Source: Rhizobium sp. GN54 (GTDB lineage: Bacteria > Pseudomonadota > Alphaproteobacteria > Rhizobiales > Rhizobiaceae). Taken from it: a stretch of 64,000 nucleotides of DNA. The translations under genes and the position numbers were made by a program. Of this stretch, positions 61,972-64,000 are shown one piece after another. The notes under the pieces are model-generated. The model was not told where the DNA came from, made no database searches, and saw nothing but the letters and a program-made list of their open reading frames with translations. Where the stretch lies: contig NZ_JAJNCZ010000001.1 in assembly GCF_021026345.1 (NCBI RefSeq), positions 1,054,001 through 1,118,000 of the forward strand, written 5' to 3'. How positions within the stretch are numbered: position 1 is the stretch's first letter; each line of letters opens with the position of its first letter.

Positions 61972-62700
61972 ATGACGAAGCCGGCAGGACAGGAAGCTCA
62001 GGCAACCCGGGTCCCGCCGGCGGCAGCTGCGGCCGACGATCTTTTCGGACTGTCGCCATGGCTGAAGGAGATGCCGCAGGTGGCGATCCCGCCGCTGATG
62101 GCGCACCCGGTGGCCGCGATGGCGGCCGTGACGGCGATCGGCTTCGGCCTGACCAGCCAGATCGCGGGCGCCGTCATCGGCGCGATGCAGGGAAGCGCCG
62201 AGCGGATGAAGGCGGTGCTGGACGACGCCGCGAAGGCCGATGGCCGCGCGACGGGCGAGCCGGTTCGGGCGGGGCGGCAGGATGCCGCAGCCGGGGCCGG
62301 TGTCGGCAGCGTGGTCGACGGGAAGGCTGCAAAACGCGCGGCCCCGGTGCCGGCAATGAAAGCCGGGAGGGCGACCGCGCGCAGGGCGCCGGCGGCCGAA
62401 GCGAAGAAGGCGGCCGAGGGGGATGGCCGCCCGGCCGTGACGAAGGTAAAGAGGCCGGTATCGGTCCGGAAGAGTTCCGGATCCGGGGCCGGAAAGACCG
62501 ATGACCTGAAGGTGATTTCAGGGATCGGGCCGAAGCTGGAACAGGCGCTGAACGGCAAGGGGATTTTCCGCTTTGCCGATATCGCGCGTTGGACCGGTTC
62601 GGAGGTGGAGAAGATCGAAGCCGAACTCGGCCTCGACGGGCGGATCGCCCGCGACGGCTGGGTGGAGCAGGCAAAGACGCTGGCGAAGGCGAAGGGCTGA
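61972..62700 (+). CDS. HHH-domain protein between nuoF and nuoG
   Basis: A 242-residue protein. A hydrophobic segment at about 41-72 (PLMAHPVAAMAAVTAIGFGL) may be membrane-embedded. It is followed by an Ala/Lys/Arg-rich linker (85-170) and a C-terminal helix-hairpin-helix domain at 177-239 (DDLKVISGIGPKLEQALNGK). That domain is clearly similar to the NuoE extension. It starts 4 bp after nuoF, so it is translated with complex I genes. It may be an assembly factor or accessory subunit; this is inference. Confidence 0.85.
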   Translation: MTKPAGQEAQATRVPPAAAAADDLFGLSPWLKEMPQVAIPPLMAHPVAAMAAVTAIGFGLTSQIAGAVIGAMQGSAERMKAVLDDAAKADGRATGEPVRAGRQDAAAGAGVGSVVDGKAAKRAAPVPAMKAGRATARRAPAAEAKKAAEGDGRPAVTKVKRPVSVRKSSGSGAGKTDDLKVISGIGPKLEQALNGKGIFRFADIARWTGSEVEKIEAELGLDGRIARDGWVEQAKTLAKAKG

Positions 62701-62821
62701 AGGCCCGGAGGCGACGGCAGGCGAAAACTGAGGCGGGCGGCAGGCGCGATGGGCGCAGGCGCCTGCAACGGAAATGGCGCTGGCACGGCGAAAGCGGTGC
62801 ATCGGAAGCGGGAAGACGGAT

Positions 62822-64000
62822 ATGGCAATTCTGAAAGTCGACGGAAAAGAGATCGAGGTTCCGGATCATTTCACGCTGTTGCAGGCGTGCGAGGAGGCCG
62901 GCGCCGAGGTTCCGCGCTTCTGTTTCCACGAGCGGCTGTCGGTTGCCGGCAACTGCCGCATGTGCCTTGTCGAGGTCAAGGGCGGCCCGCCGAAGCCGGC
63001 TGCCTCCTGCGCCATGAGCGTGCGCGACCTGCGTCCCGGTCCGAACGGCGAAGCCCCGGAAGTCTTCACCACCACGCCGATGGTCAAGAAGGCCCGCGAA
63101 GGCGTGATGGAATTCCTGCTGATCAACCATCCGCTCGACTGCCCGATCTGCGACCAGGGCGGCGAATGCGACCTGCAGGACCAGGCGATGGCCTTCGGCA
63201 TCGACAGTTCGCGCTATGCTGAAAACAAGCGCGCCGTCGAGGACAAGTATATCGGCCCGCTCGTCAAGACGATCATGAACCGCTGCATCCACTGCACGCG
63301 CTGCGTCCGCTTCACCACGGAAGTCGCCGGTATCAGCGAGCTCGGCCTCATCGGTCGCGGCGAGGATGCCGAGATCACCACCTATCTCGAGCAGGCGATG
63401 ACGTCCGAACTGCAGGGCAACGTCGTCGATCTCTGCCCGGTCGGCGCGCTGACCTCCAAGCCCTTCGCCTTCACGGCCCGCCCGTGGGAGCTGAACAAGA
63501 CCGAATCGATCGACGTCATGGACGCCGTCGGCTCGGCGATCCGCGTCGACACCCGCGGCCGCGAAGTCATGCGCGTGCTGCCCCGCGTCAACGAGGACAT
63601 CAATGAGGAGTGGATCTCCGACAAGACCCGCTACATCTGGGACGGACTGAAGACCCAGCGTCTCGACCGACCCTATGTCCGCAAGGACGGACGCCTGCAG
63701 CCCGCAAGCTGGGCCGAGGCCTTCGACGCGATCAAGGCGGCGGTGGCCGGCAAGCCGGGCGACCGGATCGGCGCGATCGCAGGCGACCTCGCCTCGGTCG
63801 AGGAGATGTACGCTCTGCGCGAGCTGATGGCCTCGCTCGGTTCGGCCAACCTCGATTGCCGCCAGGACGGCACGGCGCTGCACCCGGCCTTCGGCCGTGC
63901 CAGCTACCTGTTCAACCCGACGATATCGGGCATCGAGCAGGCCGACGCGCTCCTCATCGTCGGCGCCAATCCGCGCGTCGAGGCGGCCGTGCTGAACGCC
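62822..64000 (+). CDS. nuoG: NADH-quinone oxidoreductase subunit G, N-terminal part
   Basis: First 393 codons of NuoG, running off the window. The N1b [2Fe-2S] ligands are C34, C45, C48 and C63. H103, C107, C110 and C116 ([14 protein letters not shown]) bind N5. C155, C158, C161 and C205 (RCIHCTRC and DLCPVGAL) bind N4. The molybdopterin-like domain begins around residue 220. The start follows GGAAGACGGAT; 121 bp after the HHH gene. Confidence 0.97.
   Translation, partial: MAILKVDGKEIEVPDHFTLLQACEEAGAEVPRFCFHERLSVAGNCRMCLVEVKGGPPKPAASCAMSVRDLRPGPNGEAPEVFTTTPMVKKAREGVMEFLLINHPLDCPICDQGGECDLQDQAMAFGIDSSRYAENKRAVEDKYIGPLVKTIMNRCIHCTRCVRFTTEVAGISELGLIGRGEDAEITTYLEQAMTSELQGNVVDLCPVGALTSKPFAFTARPWELNKTESIDVMDAVGSAIRVDTRGREVMRVLPRVNEDINEEWISDKTRYIWDGLKTQRLDRPYVRKDGRLQPASWAEAFDAIKAAVAGKPGDRIGAIAGDLASVEEMYALRELMASLGSANLDCRQDGTALHPAFGRASYLFNPTISGIEQADALLIVGANPRVEAAVLNA

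Noticed and set aside
62701-62821. Possible small gene between the HHH protein and nuoG
   Set aside because: 121 bp with no start plus ribosome-binding site giving a protein-like product.

Overview
The window is high-GC bacterial DNA from an alphaproteobacterium, almost certainly a member of the Rhizobiaceae (Hyphomicrobiales). The evidence is the long-form ribosomal proteins, the 14-subunit-type nuo operon with an HHH-tailed NuoE and extra small genes, the B12-dependent ribonucleotide reductase NrdJ, MsrPQ, a CbpA/CbpM pair, and intergenic palindromes of a type common in rhizobial genomes. The genus cannot be fixed from the sequence alone. No CRISPR array, insertion sequence, prophage or rRNA gene was seen.

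Bases 1-26,750 are the transcription/translation superblock: the end of rpoB, rpoC, a short insertion (di-haem cytochrome c peroxidase plus a small unknown gene), the str genes (rpsL, rpsG, fusA, tuf), the S10 block (rpsJ to rpsQ), the spc block (rplN to rplO), then secY-adk, rpsM, rpsK, rpoA and rplQ. The gene order is classical, but the block is cut by several intercistronic hairpins, terminators and candidate promoters. The most interesting are a structured spacer between rpsJ and rplC, an isolated secY promoter with a structured 5' UTR, and a duplicated hairpin with a covarying stem upstream of rpsK.

Bases 26,750-36,500 hold envelope-stress and quality-control genes: msrPQ divergent from an HtrA/Deg protease, rarA, DUF1883 and small unknown genes, a four-gene minus-strand module built around a DapA-like protein without its catalytic lysine, and the co-chaperone pair cbpA-cbpM.

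Bases 36,500-55,200 are the most accessory-looking part. They carry a Calx-beta/RTX secreted protein with an internal duplication, a GH25 lysozyme lipoprotein, a PhoX-family Tat protein, a BrnT toxin with an HTH antitoxin, a small gene with its own terminator facing a candidate small RNA, and an AT-rich cluster of five DnaA-box-like 9-mers. These are followed by nrdJ under a tandem NrdR-box site, then gpt, a universal stress protein, a CinA/MoaB-like protein, wrbA and an orphan asparagine-synthetase-like ligase near tRNA-Val.

Bases 55,100-64,000 contain tRNA-Val(TAC), two identical tRNA-Asp(GTC) genes, and the respiratory complex I operon nuoA-B-C-D, a small secreted protein, nuoE, nuoF, a second HHH-domain protein, and the start of nuoG, which runs off the window.
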